In this document: in pieces, positions 26,589 to 34,240 of the stretch
How positions within the stretch are numbered: the stretch's first letter is position 1
Layout: each line of letters opens with the position of its first letter
Assembly (NCBI RefSeq): GCF_008824185.1
Contig: NZ_CP044425.1
Location: forward strand, 248,001-312,000
Length of the DNA stretch: 64,000 bases
From: Paracoccus pantotrophus
GTDB taxonomy: Bacteria; Pseudomonadota; Alphaproteobacteria; Rhodobacterales; Rhodobacteraceae
Direction of reading: 5' to 3'
Translations under genes and position numbers: made by a program
Notes under the pieces: model-generated
Told to the model about the DNA's origin: nothing
Database searches by the model: none
The model's input: only the letters and a program-made list of their open reading frames with translations

Positions 26589-27468
26589 GGCTGGCCTCAT
26601 GGTGTTTCTGCAGCCGCTTGCCCCAGGCCTGGCTGATACGGTCGAACAGGATGGCGATGCCGACGATGGCGAAGCCGTTGAACAGGCCCATGGTGAAATA
26701 CTGGTTGTTGATGGCGCGCAGCACCGGCTGGCCCAGCCCCTGCACCCCGATCATCGAGGCGATCACCACCATGGCCAGCGCCATCATGATGGTCTGGTTG
26801 ATGCCGGCCATGATGGTGGGCAGCGCCAGCGGCAGCTGCGCCTTGACCAGCTTCTGCCAGGCCGAGGAGCCGAAGGCGTCGGCCGCCTCCAGCACCTCGG
26901 GATCGACCTGGCGGATGCCCAGGTTGGTCAGCCGGATCATCGGCGGGATGGCATAGATCACCACCGCGATCAGCCCCGGCACCCGGCCGATGCCCAGCAG
27001 CATCACCACCGGGATCAGGTAGACGAAGCTGGGCATGGTCTGCATGATGTCGAGGATCGGGCTGATGATCCGCTGCACCCGCTGCGAGCGCGCCATCAGG
27101 ATGCCCAGCGGCAGGCCGACGGCGATCGACAAAAGCGTGGCGGCCAGCACCATGGAGATGGTCTTCATGGTGTCGTCCCACATGCCGAAGAGGCCGATCA
27201 GCACCAGGGTGGCGACCGAGCCGATCACCACGCGCAGGCTGCGGCTGGCGCCCCAGGCCAGGCCGGCCACGACCAGCAGGATCACCGGCCAGGGCGTGCC
27301 CAGAAGCAGCCGTTCGAACCAGATCAGCAGGCTCTGCAGCGGGCTGAAGAAGCCTTCGATCAGGTCGCCGTAGCTGCGCGTGAAGCTGCGGAAACCGTCG
27401 TCAATCAGCCGCTGGAGATCGCGCAGCCAGGTGCTTTTCAATTGGGGAAATGTGGTGAGCCAGGTCAT
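26581..27468 (-). CDS. Glycine betaine/proline-type ABC transporter permease (ProW/OpuAB)
   Basis: Membrane subunit of the betaine importer, 295 residues, with about six hydrophobic segments. The ABC-permease EAA-type loop lies near residue 205 (EAADAFGSSAWQKLVKAQLP), and MQTMPSFVYLIP near residue 143 is typical of ProW/OpuAB. It is 66 bases downstream of proX, with a hairpin between them, and overlaps the ATPase gene by 8 bases. With the SBP and ATPase it forms a complete QAT-type transporter, here probably importing proline or hydroxyproline betaine for catabolism. Confidence 0.95.
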   Translation of the reverse strand: MTWLTTFPQLKSTWLRDLQRLIDDGFRSFTRSYGDLIEGFFSPLQSLLIWFERLLLGTPWPVILLVVAGLAWGASRSLRVVIGSVATLVLIGLFGMWDDTMKTISMVLAATLLSIAVGLPLGILMARSQRVQRIISPILDIMQTMPSFVYLIPVVMLLGIGRVPGLIAVVIYAIPPMIRLTNLGIRQVDPEVLEAADAFGSSAWQKLVKAQLPLALPTIMAGINQTIMMALAMVVIASMIGVQGLGQPVLRAINNQYFTMGLFNGFAIVGIAILFDRISQAWGKRLQKHHEASHD

Positions 27469-27500
27469 GAGGATGTTGTCCGCCTGTTGCTGGGGAAGGG

Positions 27501-27524
27501 GGGCGCGGCTTCGACGCCGCGCCC
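27501..27524 (-). terminator. Intra-operon hairpin between proX and proW
   Basis: A perfect 9-bp GC-rich stem (GGGCGCGGC and GCCGCGCCC) with a 6-base loop lies in the 66-base gap after the binding-protein gene. Such hairpins often stabilise the receptor mRNA so that it is made in excess over the permease. On this strand no U tract follows, so partial read-through is expected. The T-rich run lies on the other side, in the plus direction. Confidence 0.6.
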
Positions 27525-27534
27525 TTTCTTTTGC

Positions 27535-28533
27535 CTAGAGCGCGGCTCTGATCTTCTCGGCCGCATCCGGGCTCACCCATTGCGTCCATGTTTCTTCGTT
27601 ATTGCGCAGGAATTCCTGGGCGCCCGCCTCGCCGGTGGCCTGATTGTCGGTCATCCAGGCCATCAGCGCGTTGACGGTATCGTTGCTCCAGCTGCGCTTC
27701 GACAGGTAGTCCATGACGGCTGGGTCGGTCGTTTCCGAGAACTCCCTGGCCACCAGCGTGAGAACCTCGTCCACAGGCCAGGAATTGGGTTTCGGATCGG
27801 GACAATCGGCGACCGACGTGCAGCGTTTCCACTCCTCCATGTCCAGGGGGGCGCCGAAGTCGATCTGCACCATCTCGTATTTGCCGAGCAAAGCCGTGGG
27901 TGCCCAGTAATAGCCGACCCAGCCCTGCCTGCGCTCGTAAGCCCGCGCAACCGCGCCGTCATGGCCCGCCGCCGAACCGGGATCGACAAGCACGAACCCC
28001 TTGTCCTCGGCGCCGAAGGCCTTGGCAAGCTGCGTGGTGACGATATTGCCGCCCCAGCCCGCAGGCCCCGTGTAGATGGCGCCCTTGCCCGGCTCTTCCG
28101 GCGCGGGGAAAAGTTCGGGATGGGCAAGGACATCCGCGGCGGTCCGGATCTCGGGATGTTCGTCCTGGATATATTTGGGGATGAACCAGCCCTGGACACC
28201 GCCATCCGACAGCGCCCTGCCGACCGAAACGATCTTGCCCTCGGCAAGCCCGGTCTCGAACAGTTCCGGCATCAGCCCGACCCAGCCTTCGGGAACCACT
28301 TCGGGTTTTCCCTTTTCGACCAGCGAGGTGATGGCCGGGACGGTATCGGCAATGGTGATCTCGGCGTCGCAGCCATAGCCTTCGTTCAGGATGAACTGAT
28401 CGAGGCTGGCCAGGACCTCGGCGCTTTGCCAGTTCATGCTGGCAATGGTCAGGCTGCCGCAATCGGCCGAGGCGGTGCCGGCCAGCACCAGGAAGGGCAG
28501 GGCTGCTGTGCCGAGGAAATAGGGTCGTCTCAT
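27535..28533 (-). CDS. Glycine betaine/proline-type ABC transporter substrate-binding protein (ProX/OpuAC)
   Basis: Periplasmic receptor of 332 residues. A Sec signal peptide ends after ASA (cut near residue 23), leaving a mature N terminus with DCG. The protein has OpuAC-type landmarks including a Trp/Tyr-rich set (WVGLMPELFE near residue 84, GWFIPKYI near 114, YYWAPTALLGKYE near 208) suited to caging a quaternary ammonium by cation-pi contacts. It heads the operon that also holds the permease, ATPase, ProC-like and FAD genes. A paralogue without transporter partners is at 37838-38839. Confidence 0.94.
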   Translation of the reverse strand: MRRPYFLGTAALPFLVLAGTASADCGSLTIASMNWQSAEVLASLDQFILNEGYGCDAEITIADTVPAITSLVEKGKPEVVPEGWVGLMPELFETGLAEGKIVSVGRALSDGGVQGWFIPKYIQDEHPEIRTAADVLAHPELFPAPEEPGKGAIYTGPAGWGGNIVTTQLAKAFGAEDKGFVLVDPGSAAGHDGAVARAYERRQGWVGYYWAPTALLGKYEMVQIDFGAPLDMEEWKRCTSVADCPDPKPNSWPVDEVLTLVAREFSETTDPAVMDYLSKRSWSNDTVNALMAWMTDNQATGEAGAQEFLRNNEETWTQWVSPDAAEKIRAAL

Positions 28534-28636
28534 GGTCTTTTTCCCTGTCGTGACATAAGCTCTCGTTGCCCGGATCGTCGCACTATCCGGGGGGCTGGAA
28601 GGAGAGCAGCCTCTCCATATCGCTGCCGGGGCGCTG

Positions 28637-29278
28637 TTACGGTGGCGGCTTGGCGGCGGTTTTCACCCGGGCGTTGAAGCGGGCGATCTCGCGCGGCTCG
28701 GCGCTCTGCCCGGTATAGATCTCGACATAGGTCGGGATGCGCGCGAGCCGGGTTTCCAGCTCCTCCTGCACCCGCATCGAGATATAGCCGATCTGCGTCA
28801 GATAGATGGTGCGCGCCCGCACGTCGGCCTCCTGCTCGCCATGCCCCCAGCGCACCAGCATCTCGCGCAGCGCCGAAAGCCGCGTCTCGTCCGCAGCCGC
28901 GACGCGCACGGCCACCGTGTCGTCCTGCAAGGCCCAGCTGCGCACCGCGAATTCCAGCTTGCTGTCGAAGACCCCCGACAGAAAGCAGGCCAGCACGTTC
29001 AGCATCGCCTCCGCCCGGCTCTCGGCATATTCTTGCGCCGCCTTGACCAGGGGATCGGTCGTCCGCTCCTCCCAGCCGTCGATCAGCGCGGTCAGCAGCG
29101 CCTCGCGATCCTCGAAGAACCAGTAGAAGCTGGTGCGCGACAGGTTCAGATGCCGGGCCAGGGGCTGGATCTTCACCGCGTCGATGCCGCCGTCGATCAG
29201 CGCCTGGTAGCCGGCCTCCAGCCAGCCCTCACGCGACCCACGCCATCCGGTTTCAGCGGTTGCTGCACGATTTCTCAT
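28637..29278 (-). CDS. TetR family transcriptional regulator
   Basis: Regulator of 213 residues with an N-terminal TetR helix-turn-helix (about residues 15-62, HLNLSRTSFYWFFEDREALL) and an all-helical ligand-binding C-terminal domain. It is divergent from the StcD-like demethylase (149 bases apart) and lies 103 bases upstream of proX on the same strand, so it could control the demethylase, the betaine importer or both. I chose ATG 29278 because the longer frame upstream has no family resemblance and runs into the AT-rich promoter region. Confidence 0.92.
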   Translation of the reverse strand: MRNRAATAETGWRGSREGWLEAGYQALIDGGIDAVKIQPLARHLNLSRTSFYWFFEDREALLTALIDGWEERTTDPLVKAAQEYAESRAEAMLNVLACFLSGVFDSKLEFAVRSWALQDDTVAVRVAAADETRLSALREMLVRWGHGEQEADVRARTIYLTQIGYISMRVQEELETRLARIPTYVEIYTGQSAEPREIARFNARVKTAAKPPP

Positions 29279-29340
29279 GCCCTTGCAGTAGCCCGGTATT
29301 CGATTCGCCGCAAGAAAAAATGTCCTGTCATGATCCCGTT

Positions 29341-29380
29341 GTGTGCATGATTGATTTTTTAATTGACACATATGAACATT
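29341..29380. promoter_or_regulatory. AT-rich divergent promoter region
   Basis: A conspicuously A/T-rich island in GC-rich DNA, between the TetR gene and the StcD-like gene. It contains a TTGACA (29363-29368) that could be a -35 box for the plus strand, and a TGTGTG/CACATA pair (about 29341-29372) that could be a TetR operator. The -10 element is not obvious. Confidence 0.4.
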
Positions 29381-29426
29381 ACCCCGATCCTGAACGGCGA
29401 CTCCCCACCCCGCACAGGCAGAGCCG

Positions 29427-31463
29427 ATGTCGAACGATCCCCTTCTGCAGCCCTATCAGCTGAAGCACCTGGTGCTGCGCAACCGCATCATGATCACCAG
29501 CCACGAGCCGGCCTATCCCGAGGACGGCATGCCCAAGGACCGCTACCGCGCCTATCATGTCGAGCGCGCCAAGGCCGGGGTGGCGCTGACCATGACCGCC
29601 GGCTCGGCCTCGGTCTCGCGCGACAGCCCGCCGGTGTTCAACAATATCCTGGCCTGGAAGGACGAGGTGGTCGGCTGGATGAAGAAGCTGACCGACGAAT
29701 GCCACGACCACGGCTGCGCGGTGATGATCCAGCTCACCCATCTGGGCCGGCGCACCCGCTGGGACAAGGCCGACTGGCTGCCCGTCGTCTCGCCCAGCTT
29801 TGAGCGCGAGGCGGCGCATCGCTCGTTCCCGAAGAAGATGGAGGACTGGGACATCGAGCGCATCATCGGCGACTATGTCGATGCGGCCGAGCGCATGAAG
29901 GCCGCGGGGCTCGACGGGCTTGAGATACAGGCCTACGGCCATCTGATGGACCAGTTCTGGTCGCCGCTGACCAACGACCTCGATGGCCCCTATGGCGGCA
30001 GCCTCGACAACCGGCTGCGCTTCACCTTCGACGTGCTGCGCGGCATCCGCGCACGCTGCGGCGAGGATTTCATCCTGGGCGTGCGCTATACCGGCGACGA
30101 GGACCTGCCGGGCGGGCTGACCGCCGAGGACGGGCTGGCGATCTCGCAAAAGCTCAAGGACAGCGGGCTGGTCGACTTCCTGAACGTGGTCAAGGGCCAT
30201 ATCGACACCGATGCCGGGCTGACCGACGTGATCCCGGTGCAGGGCATGCGCAACGCCCCGCATCTGGACTTCGCCGGGCAGATCCGCAAGGCCACCGGCT
30301 TCCCGACCTTCCACGCCGCCAAGATCCCCGACGTGCCGACCGCCCGCCACGCCATCGCCGCGGGGCTTCTCGACATGGTCGGCATGACGCGGGCGCATAT
30401 GGCCGACCCGCATCTGGTCCGCAAGGTGACCCTAGGCCGCGAGGACGACATCCGCCCCTGCGTCGGCGCCAATTACTGTCTCGACCGCATCTACCAGGGC
30501 GGCATGGCCTTCTGCCTGCACAATGCCGCCACCGGGCGCGAGCAGACCATGCCGCACACCATCCCGCCCGCCCCGGCGAAGAAGCGCATCACCGTGGTCG
30601 GCGCCGGTCCCGCCGGCATGGAGGCCGCCCGCGTCGCGGCCGAGCGCGGCCATGCCGTCACCGTCTTCGAGGCCGCCGACCAGCCCGGCGGCCAGATCCG
30701 CCTGACCGCGCTGGACGAGCGCCGCCGCGAGATGATCTCGATCATCGCCTGGCGCATGGCGCAATGCGAGAAGCATGGCGTGAAGTTCCGCTTCAACACC
30801 TTCGCCGATGCGGCCGAGGTGCTGGCCACCGAGCCCGACGAGGTGATCGTCGCCACCGGCGGGCTGCCGCATGTCGAGGTGCTGGAGCAGGGCAACGAGC
30901 TGGTCTCATCCGCCTGGGACATCCTGTCGGGCGACGTGAAGCCGGGCCAGAACGTGCTGATCTTCGACGATGCCGGCGACCATGCGGCGCTGCAGGCCGC
31001 CGACCTGATCTCGGCCAGCGGCGCCGCGGTCGAGATCGTGACCCCGGACCGCAGCTTCTCGCCCGAGGTGATGGCGATGAACCTGGTGCCCTATATGCGC
31101 AACCTGCAAAAGCGCGACACCACCTTCACCGTCACCTGGCGGCTCCGCTCGGTGACGCGCGAGGGCAACCGGCTGCGCGCGCGCCTGGGCAGCGATTACG
31201 GCGCCTTCACCCGCGAGCGCATCGTCGACCAGGTGGTGGTCAACCACGGCACCCGGCCGCTGGACGAGCTCTATTTCGAGTTGAAGCCGCTCTCCTCGAA
31301 CCTGGGCGAGGTCGATTACGAGGCGCTGACCACCGGCGGGTTGCAGGAGGTGCGCAAGAACCCCGGGGGCCGCTTCCGCCTCTACCGCATCGGCGATGCC
31401 GTCGCCGCCCGCAACACCCATGCCGCGATCTACGACGCGCTGCGGCTGCTCAAGGATCTGTGA
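29427..31463 (+). CDS. NADH:flavin oxidoreductase, N-methylproline demethylase (StcD/HpbA-like)
   Basis: Multidomain flavoprotein of 678 residues. The N-terminal half (about 1-350) is an old-yellow-enzyme TIM barrel with FMN contacts (QLTHLGRRTR near residue 99, HLMDQFWSPLTNDLDGPYGG near 172). The linker carries CVGANYCLDR near 348 for a 4Fe-4S cluster. The C-terminal half holds FAD and NAD Rossmann folds (VVGAGPAGMEAAR near 390). The layout is that of trimethylamine/dimethylamine dehydrogenases and of StcD, needed for stachydrine (proline betaine) use. It would demethylate N-methyl(hydroxy)proline, the product of the Rieske step, passing electrons to ETF. It is divergent from the TetR gene. 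Confidence 0.92.
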   Translation: MSNDPLLQPYQLKHLVLRNRIMITSHEPAYPEDGMPKDRYRAYHVERAKAGVALTMTAGSASVSRDSPPVFNNILAWKDEVVGWMKKLTDECHDHGCAVMIQLTHLGRRTRWDKADWLPVVSPSFEREAAHRSFPKKMEDWDIERIIGDYVDAAERMKAAGLDGLEIQAYGHLMDQFWSPLTNDLDGPYGGSLDNRLRFTFDVLRGIRARCGEDFILGVRYTGDEDLPGGLTAEDGLAISQKLKDSGLVDFLNVVKGHIDTDAGLTDVIPVQGMRNAPHLDFAGQIRKATGFPTFHAAKIPDVPTARHAIAAGLLDMVGMTRAHMADPHLVRKVTLGREDDIRPCVGANYCLDRIYQGGMAFCLHNAATGREQTMPHTIPPAPAKKRITVVGAGPAGMEAARVAAERGHAVTVFEAADQPGGQIRLTALDERRREMISIIAWRMAQCEKHGVKFRFNTFADAAEVLATEPDEVIVATGGLPHVEVLEQGNELVSSAWDILSGDVKPGQNVLIFDDAGDHAALQAADLISASGAAVEIVTPDRSFSPEVMAMNLVPYMRNLQKRDTTFTVTWRLRSVTREGNRLRARLGSDYGAFTRERIVDQVVVNHGTRPLDELYFELKPLSSNLGEVDYEALTTGGLQEVRKNPGGRFRLYRIGDAVAARNTHAAIYDALRLLKDL

Positions 31464-31522
31464 GGCACCAGGGGAGCGGGGAGGCACGCCGACGCCATGC
31501 TGCATCCGGGAGGTGAACCGAA

Positions 31523-32104
31523 ATGCCGAGACACCAGGCTTGGCAAGGCTTTCTCGATGTCGCCTTGCCCGCCATGCGGGCACGCGCCCGTGACGGCAAT
31601 TCGCCGGCCTCGCTTCAGGGCATTTCCGAGGCAATCCTCTCGGTTGGGGACCAAGGGGCGGCACCGGCCGGCCTGCCGGTGGTCGAGGCTTGGCTCGACA
31701 CAGCCCTGGCCGTCCCATGGAACACCAGGACTTGCCGATCTTTTGCAGGCGGTGCAGCGGCTGGCGCCGCTCATGTGCTGGCGCAGGCGGACCGGCGATG
31801 CCGCCGCCAGCGCGAATGTGCCGAAAGCCATGCCAATGCCATGCTGCTCGGCCCCGCCGGCATCCAGGAGCGCCGCGACCCCAGGATCAGCCTCAACCTG
31901 CTTGCACCGCAGACCCGTTATCCCGTCCACCAGCATGCGCCCGAGGAAACCTATCTGGTCCTGTCGCCCGGCCAATTCCTCAAGCCGGAGCGCGACTGGT
32001 TCGAGCCCGGCGGCGGCGGCAGCTTCTTCGTGCCACCCAATGCGGTTCATGCCATGCGGGCCGAGGAGGAACCGCTGTTCGCGCTCCGGGCGCTCCGGGC
32101 CTGA
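31523..32104 (+). CDS. Cupin resembling dimethylsulfoniopropionate lyase, internally frame-scrambled
   Basis: An open frame of 193 codons. Its C-terminal third is a cupin with HQHAPEETYLVLS (His-X-His, Glu and Tyr of the metal site) and VPPNAVHAM (third His), the pattern of DddQ/DddL-type DMSP lyases, which cleave DMSP to dimethyl sulfide and acrylate. The N-terminal part ends plausibly at VVEAWLDTALA. Between about 31713 and 31830 the frame encodes Arg/Cys-rich sequence unlike the family. The next frame there reads GLADLLQAVQRLAPLMCW, then TGDAAASANV, as the family should. Two compensating frameshifts therefore seem to have scrambled about 40 residues, so activity is doubtful. It lies between the demethylase and etfB. 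Confidence 0.65.
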   Translation: MPRHQAWQGFLDVALPAMRARARDGNSPASLQGISEAILSVGDQGAAPAGLPVVEAWLDTALAVPWNTRTCRSFAGGAAAGAAHVLAQADRRCRRQRECAESHANAMLLGPAGIQERRDPRISLNLLAPQTRYPVHQHAPEETYLVLSPGQFLKPERDWFEPGGGGSFFVPPNAVHAMRAEEEPLFALRALRA

Positions 32105-32137
32105 CGGATCAACGACAACAGCAGGAAGGTCAATGCC

Positions 32138-32896
32138 ATGAAGATCCTCGTGCCAGTGAAGCGGGTGATCGACTACAACGTGAAGGCGCGGGTTCGCGCG
32201 GATGGCACGGGTGTCGATCTGGCGAATGTGAAGATGTCGATGAACCCGTTCGACGAGATCGCGGTGGAGGAGGCGATCCGTCTGAAGGAAGCCGGCAAGG
32301 CCGAGGAGGTGATCGCGGTCAGCATCGGCGTCAAGCAGGCGGCCGAGACGCTGCGCACCGCGCTGGCCATGGGCGCCGACCGGGCGATCCTGGTGGTGGC
32401 CGCGGACGACGTGCAGCAGGACATCGAGCCGCTGGCGGTGGCGAAGATCCTGGCCAAGGTCGCCGAAGCCGAGGGCACCGAGCTGGTCATCGCCGGCAAG
32501 CAGGCCATCGACAACGACATGAACGCCACCGGCCAGATGCTGGCGGCGATCCTGGGCTGGGCGCAGGCGACCTTCGCCAGCAAGGTCGAGATCGAAGGGG
32601 CCAAGGCCAAGGTGACGCGCGAGGTCGACGGCGGCCTCCAGACCATCGCGGTGGCGCTGCCGGCGGTGGTCACCGCCGACCTGCGGCTGAACGAGCCGCG
32701 CTATGCGAGCCTGCCGAACATCATGAAGGCCAAGAAGAAGCCCTTGGAGGAAAAGACCGCCGGTGATTACGGCGTCGACGTCGCGCCGCGTCTCGAGGTG
32801 GTCTCGGTGCGCGAGCCCGAGGGCCGCAAGGCCGGCATCAAGGTCGGCTCGGTGGACGAGCTGCTGGGCAAGCTGAAAGAAGCGGGGGTGATCTGA
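32138..32896 (+). CDS. etfB: Electron transfer flavoprotein beta subunit
   Basis: The 252-residue AMP-binding beta subunit of ETF, which collects electrons from flavin dehydrogenases and passes them to ETF-quinone oxidoreductase. It has the N-terminal MKILVPVKRVIDYNVKARV, NPFDEIAVEEAIRLKEAG near residue 38 and the family signature around VIAGKQAIDNDMNATGQM near residue 118. Its stop overlaps the start of etfA by one base. Position after the StcD-like demethylase suggests ETF may serve that pathway as well as beta-oxidation. Confidence 0.97.
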   Translation: MKILVPVKRVIDYNVKARVRADGTGVDLANVKMSMNPFDEIAVEEAIRLKEAGKAEEVIAVSIGVKQAAETLRTALAMGADRAILVVAADDVQQDIEPLAVAKILAKVAEAEGTELVIAGKQAIDNDMNATGQMLAAILGWAQATFASKVEIEGAKAKVTREVDGGLQTIAVALPAVVTADLRLNEPRYASLPNIMKAKKKPLEEKTAGDYGVDVAPRLEVVSVREPEGRKAGIKVGSVDELLGKLKEAGVI

Positions 32897-33822
32897 TGGC
32901 TGTTCTGCTGCTTGGGGAAGTGACGAACGGGGTGCTGAACCGCGATGCGACGGCGAAGGCGGTGCAGGCGGTCAAGGCGCTTGGCGATGTGACGGTGCTC
33001 TGCGCCGGCGCCTCGGCCAAAGCGGCCGCCGAGGAGGCGGCGACGATCGCCGGGGTCGCCAGGGTGCTGGTCGCGGAAGCCCCGCTTTACGGCCACCGCC
33101 TGGCCGAGCCGACCGCGGCGCTGATCGTGTCGCTGGCCGGGGATTACGACCACATCGCCGCGCCGGCGACCACGGACGCCAAGAACGTCATGCCGCGGGT
33201 TGCGGCGCTTCTCGACGTGATGGTGCTGTCGGACGTCTCGGCCATCCTCGACGCGAACACGTTCGAGCGGCCGATCTATGCCGGCAACGCCATCCAGGTG
33301 GTGAAGTCGCGGGACGCGAAGAAGGTCTTCACCATCCGCACCGCCAGCTTCGACGCGGCGGGGATCGGCGGCAACGCCCCGGTCACCGAGGCCGCGCTGG
33401 CCGCCGATCCGGGCCTGTCGAGCTGGGTCGCCGACGAGGTGGCCGAGAGCGACCGTCCCGAGCTGACCTCGGCGAAACGCGTGGTCTCGGGCGGCCGCGG
33501 CCTCGGCTCGAAGGAGAGCTTCGCGATCATCGAAGAGCTGGCCGACAAGCTCGGCGCCGCGGTGGGCGCCTCGCGCGCGGCGGTGGACAGCGGCTATGCC
33601 CCGAACGACTGGCAGGTGGGCCAGACCGGCAAGGTGGTCGCCCCCGAGCTCTATGTCGCGGTGGGCATCTCCGGCGCGATCCAGCACCTGGCGGGGATGA
33701 AGGACAGCAAGGTGATCGTGGCGATCAACAAGGACGAGGAGGCGCCGATCTTCCAGATCGCCGATTACGGCCTGGTCGGCGACCTGTTCACCGTGGTCCC
33801 GGAACTGACCGGCAAGCTCTGA
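32896..33822 (+). CDS. etfA: Electron transfer flavoprotein alpha subunit
   Basis: The 308-residue FAD-binding alpha subunit. The C-terminal FAD domain shows VVSGGRGLGSKE near residue 194, GQTGKVVAPELYVAVGISGA near residue 240 and AINKDEEAPIF near residue 275, which bind the flavin. It is translationally coupled to etfB. The expected next partner, ETF-quinone oxidoreductase, is represented downstream only by a short chimeric fragment at 33958-34167. Confidence 0.97.
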   Translation: MAVLLLGEVTNGVLNRDATAKAVQAVKALGDVTVLCAGASAKAAAEEAATIAGVARVLVAEAPLYGHRLAEPTAALIVSLAGDYDHIAAPATTDAKNVMPRVAALLDVMVLSDVSAILDANTFERPIYAGNAIQVVKSRDAKKVFTIRTASFDAAGIGGNAPVTEAALAADPGLSSWVADEVAESDRPELTSAKRVVSGGRGLGSKESFAIIEELADKLGAAVGASRAAVDSGYAPNDWQVGQTGKVVAPELYVAVGISGAIQHLAGMKDSKVIVAINKDEEAPIFQIADYGLVGDLFTVVPELTGKL

Positions 33823-33861
33823 GGGCTTTCACCGTTTCCGCAAATACCCCGGGGGGAGCGA

Positions 33862-33898
33862 CCCCGCGGCCCCGTCGAGGGGCCACGGGGCCGCGGGG
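33862..33898. terminator. Long GC-rich hairpin after etfBA
   Basis: A perfect 14-bp stem (CCCCGCGGCCCCGT at 33862-33875, ACGGGGCCGCGGGG at 33885-33898) with a 9-base loop lies 39 bases after the etfA stop. It probably terminates or protects the etf transcript. It has no U tract and resembles the GC-rich extragenic palindromes seen in Paracoccus-type genomes. Confidence 0.6.
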
Positions 33899-33957
33899 GC
33901 AGAGCCCCCGGACCCTGCGCACCGCAACCACCATCAGCCAGCCAAGGGGGCCGAGCC

Positions 33958-34167
33958 ATGTCCGAAATTGAACGCGAATCGATGGATTACGACGTGGTGA
34001 TCGTCGGCGGCGGCCGTACCGACCTGCCGCAGATCGTCGACCGGTACATGAACGGCAAGATCGAACTCGCCCCGATGATCACCCGCACCCTGTCGCTCGA
34101 TGGCCTCGGCAAGCGCTTCGACCTGATGCATGCGGGCGAATCCATCCGCGCGGCCATGCCTTATTGA
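33958..34167 (+). pseudogene. Deletion chimera: ETF-quinone oxidoreductase N terminus joined to class III alcohol dehydrogenase C terminus
   Basis: A 69-codon frame made from two genes. Codons 1-19 (MSEIERESMDYDVVIVGGG) are the N-terminal start of ETF-quinone oxidoreductase up to its FAD glycine motif. Codons 20-69 (RTDLPQIVDRYMNGKIEL, then FDLMHAGESIRAAMPY) are the C-terminal end of S-(hydroxymethyl)glutathione dehydrogenase. The junction near 34015 is in frame. Neither activity can remain. A deletion between an etf-qo gene and a glutathione-formaldehyde dehydrogenase gene once located downstream explains it. Confidence 0.85.
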
Positions 34168-34240
34168 AGGGTGCGATGCGTCGGCGACTGTTCCCGACGA
34201 GTCGCATCGATTTTATTTCCGTCAGAGACGAGAGGCAATC

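Noticed and set aside
27501..27534. Plus-strand intrinsic terminator between proX and proW (hairpin followed by CCTTTCTTTT)
   Set aside because: No plus-strand gene is transcribed toward it. The functional reading is the minus-strand intra-operon hairpin.
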